From JALJPB01 sp963933115 (GTDB lineage Bacteria > Pseudomonadota > Gammaproteobacteria > Enterobacterales > Alteromonadaceae): a stretch of 15,638 bases of DNA. Positions within the stretch are counted from its first letter, which is position 1. The number at the start of each line of letters is the position of its first letter. Below the pieces are notes generated by a model that saw nothing but the letters and a program-made list of their open reading frames with translations, was not told where the DNA came from and made no database searches. The translations under genes and the position numbers were made by a program. Below, piece after piece: positions 15,599 through 15,638 of the stretch. The stretch covers positions 1 through 15,638 of the forward strand of contig CAWVSL010000052.1 of NCBI GenBank assembly GCA_963933115.1. The letters are read 5' to 3'.

Positions 15599-15638
15599 AC
15601 CAAGTTAATGACGCTATGCGTGTGAAACTTGGTTTCAC
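15599..15638. repeat. Overlapping inverted repeats after the operon, at the window end
   Basis: ACCAAGTT (15599-15606) pairs with AACTTGGT (15626-15633) across 19 nt. GTGAAACTTGGTTTCAC (15622-15638) is itself an inverted repeat with 7-bp arms and a 3-nt centre. These could be alternative hairpins ending the operon or an operator for the next gene. The window stops at the repeat, so no T-run can be judged. Confidence 0.35.

Noticed and set aside
1..15638. tRNA, rRNA, CRISPR array, insertion sequence or prophage genes
   Set aside because: No cloverleaf, repeat-spacer pattern, transposase or phage protein is visible; all long frames fit one carbohydrate pathway and its control.

Overview
The window reads as a nearly complete alginate-utilisation locus of a marine gammaproteobacterium. 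The evidence is AT-rich DNA, a proteobacterial-type TonB-dependent receptor without a SusD partner, PL6 and PL17 alginate lyases close to characterised Glaciecola and Saccharophagus enzymes, and E. coli-like KdgK, Eda and class II FbaA. An Alteromonadales member (Colwellia-, Thalassotalea- or Glaciecola-like) is the best guess; nothing here fixes the genus.

Layout. Bases 1-56 hold the terminator of a gene off the left edge. On the minus strand are a large outer-membrane TonB-dependent receptor (344-3382, terminator 225-256) and, about 800 bp upstream of it, a FadR-subfamily GntR regulator (4182-4904). A 620-bp regulatory region separates the regulator from a divergent plus-strand series of eight genes: a beta-hydroxyacid dehydrogenase (probable DEH reductase, 5525-6406), a two-domain PL6 alginate lyase (6547-8802), a PL17 oligoalginate lyase (8812-11076), the cupin KdgF (11086-11454), an ExuT-like MFS transporter (11476-12786), 2-keto-3-deoxygluconate kinase (12839-13801), KDPG aldolase (13834-14460) and a class IIA fructose-bisphosphate aldolase (14461-15549). 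Gaps of 0-52 nt after the second gene suggest one operon; the 140-nt gap between the first two may hold a secondary promoter.

How the genes work together (inferred from the families). The receptor brings alginate oligomers across the outer membrane. The exported PL6 and PL17 enzymes cut them to unsaturated monouronate. The MFS carrier takes this across the inner membrane, and KdgF speeds ring opening to DEH. The dehydrogenase reduces DEH to KDG, KdgK makes KDPG, and Eda splits it to pyruvate and glyceraldehyde-3-phosphate. The terminal aldolase can condense triose phosphates to fructose-1,6-bisphosphate, which would feed gluconeogenesis.

Regulation. The regulator keeps the three DNA-contacting arginines of E. 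coli FadR, and the window holds several TGGTNNNACCA palindromes, the FadR-type operator form. At both the receptor promoter and the dehydrogenase promoter, two operators flank a TATAAA promoter with the same geometry to within 1 bp: operator centre, 33 bp to the -35, 17-bp spacer, -10, 37-38 bp to the second operator centre. This repeated twin-operator module is the most distinctive signal in the window. The enzymes belong to known families. The less usual points are the operator module, the YihU-like substrate motif in the dehydrogenase, the aldolase at the operon end, and the long leader with an unexplained hairpin.
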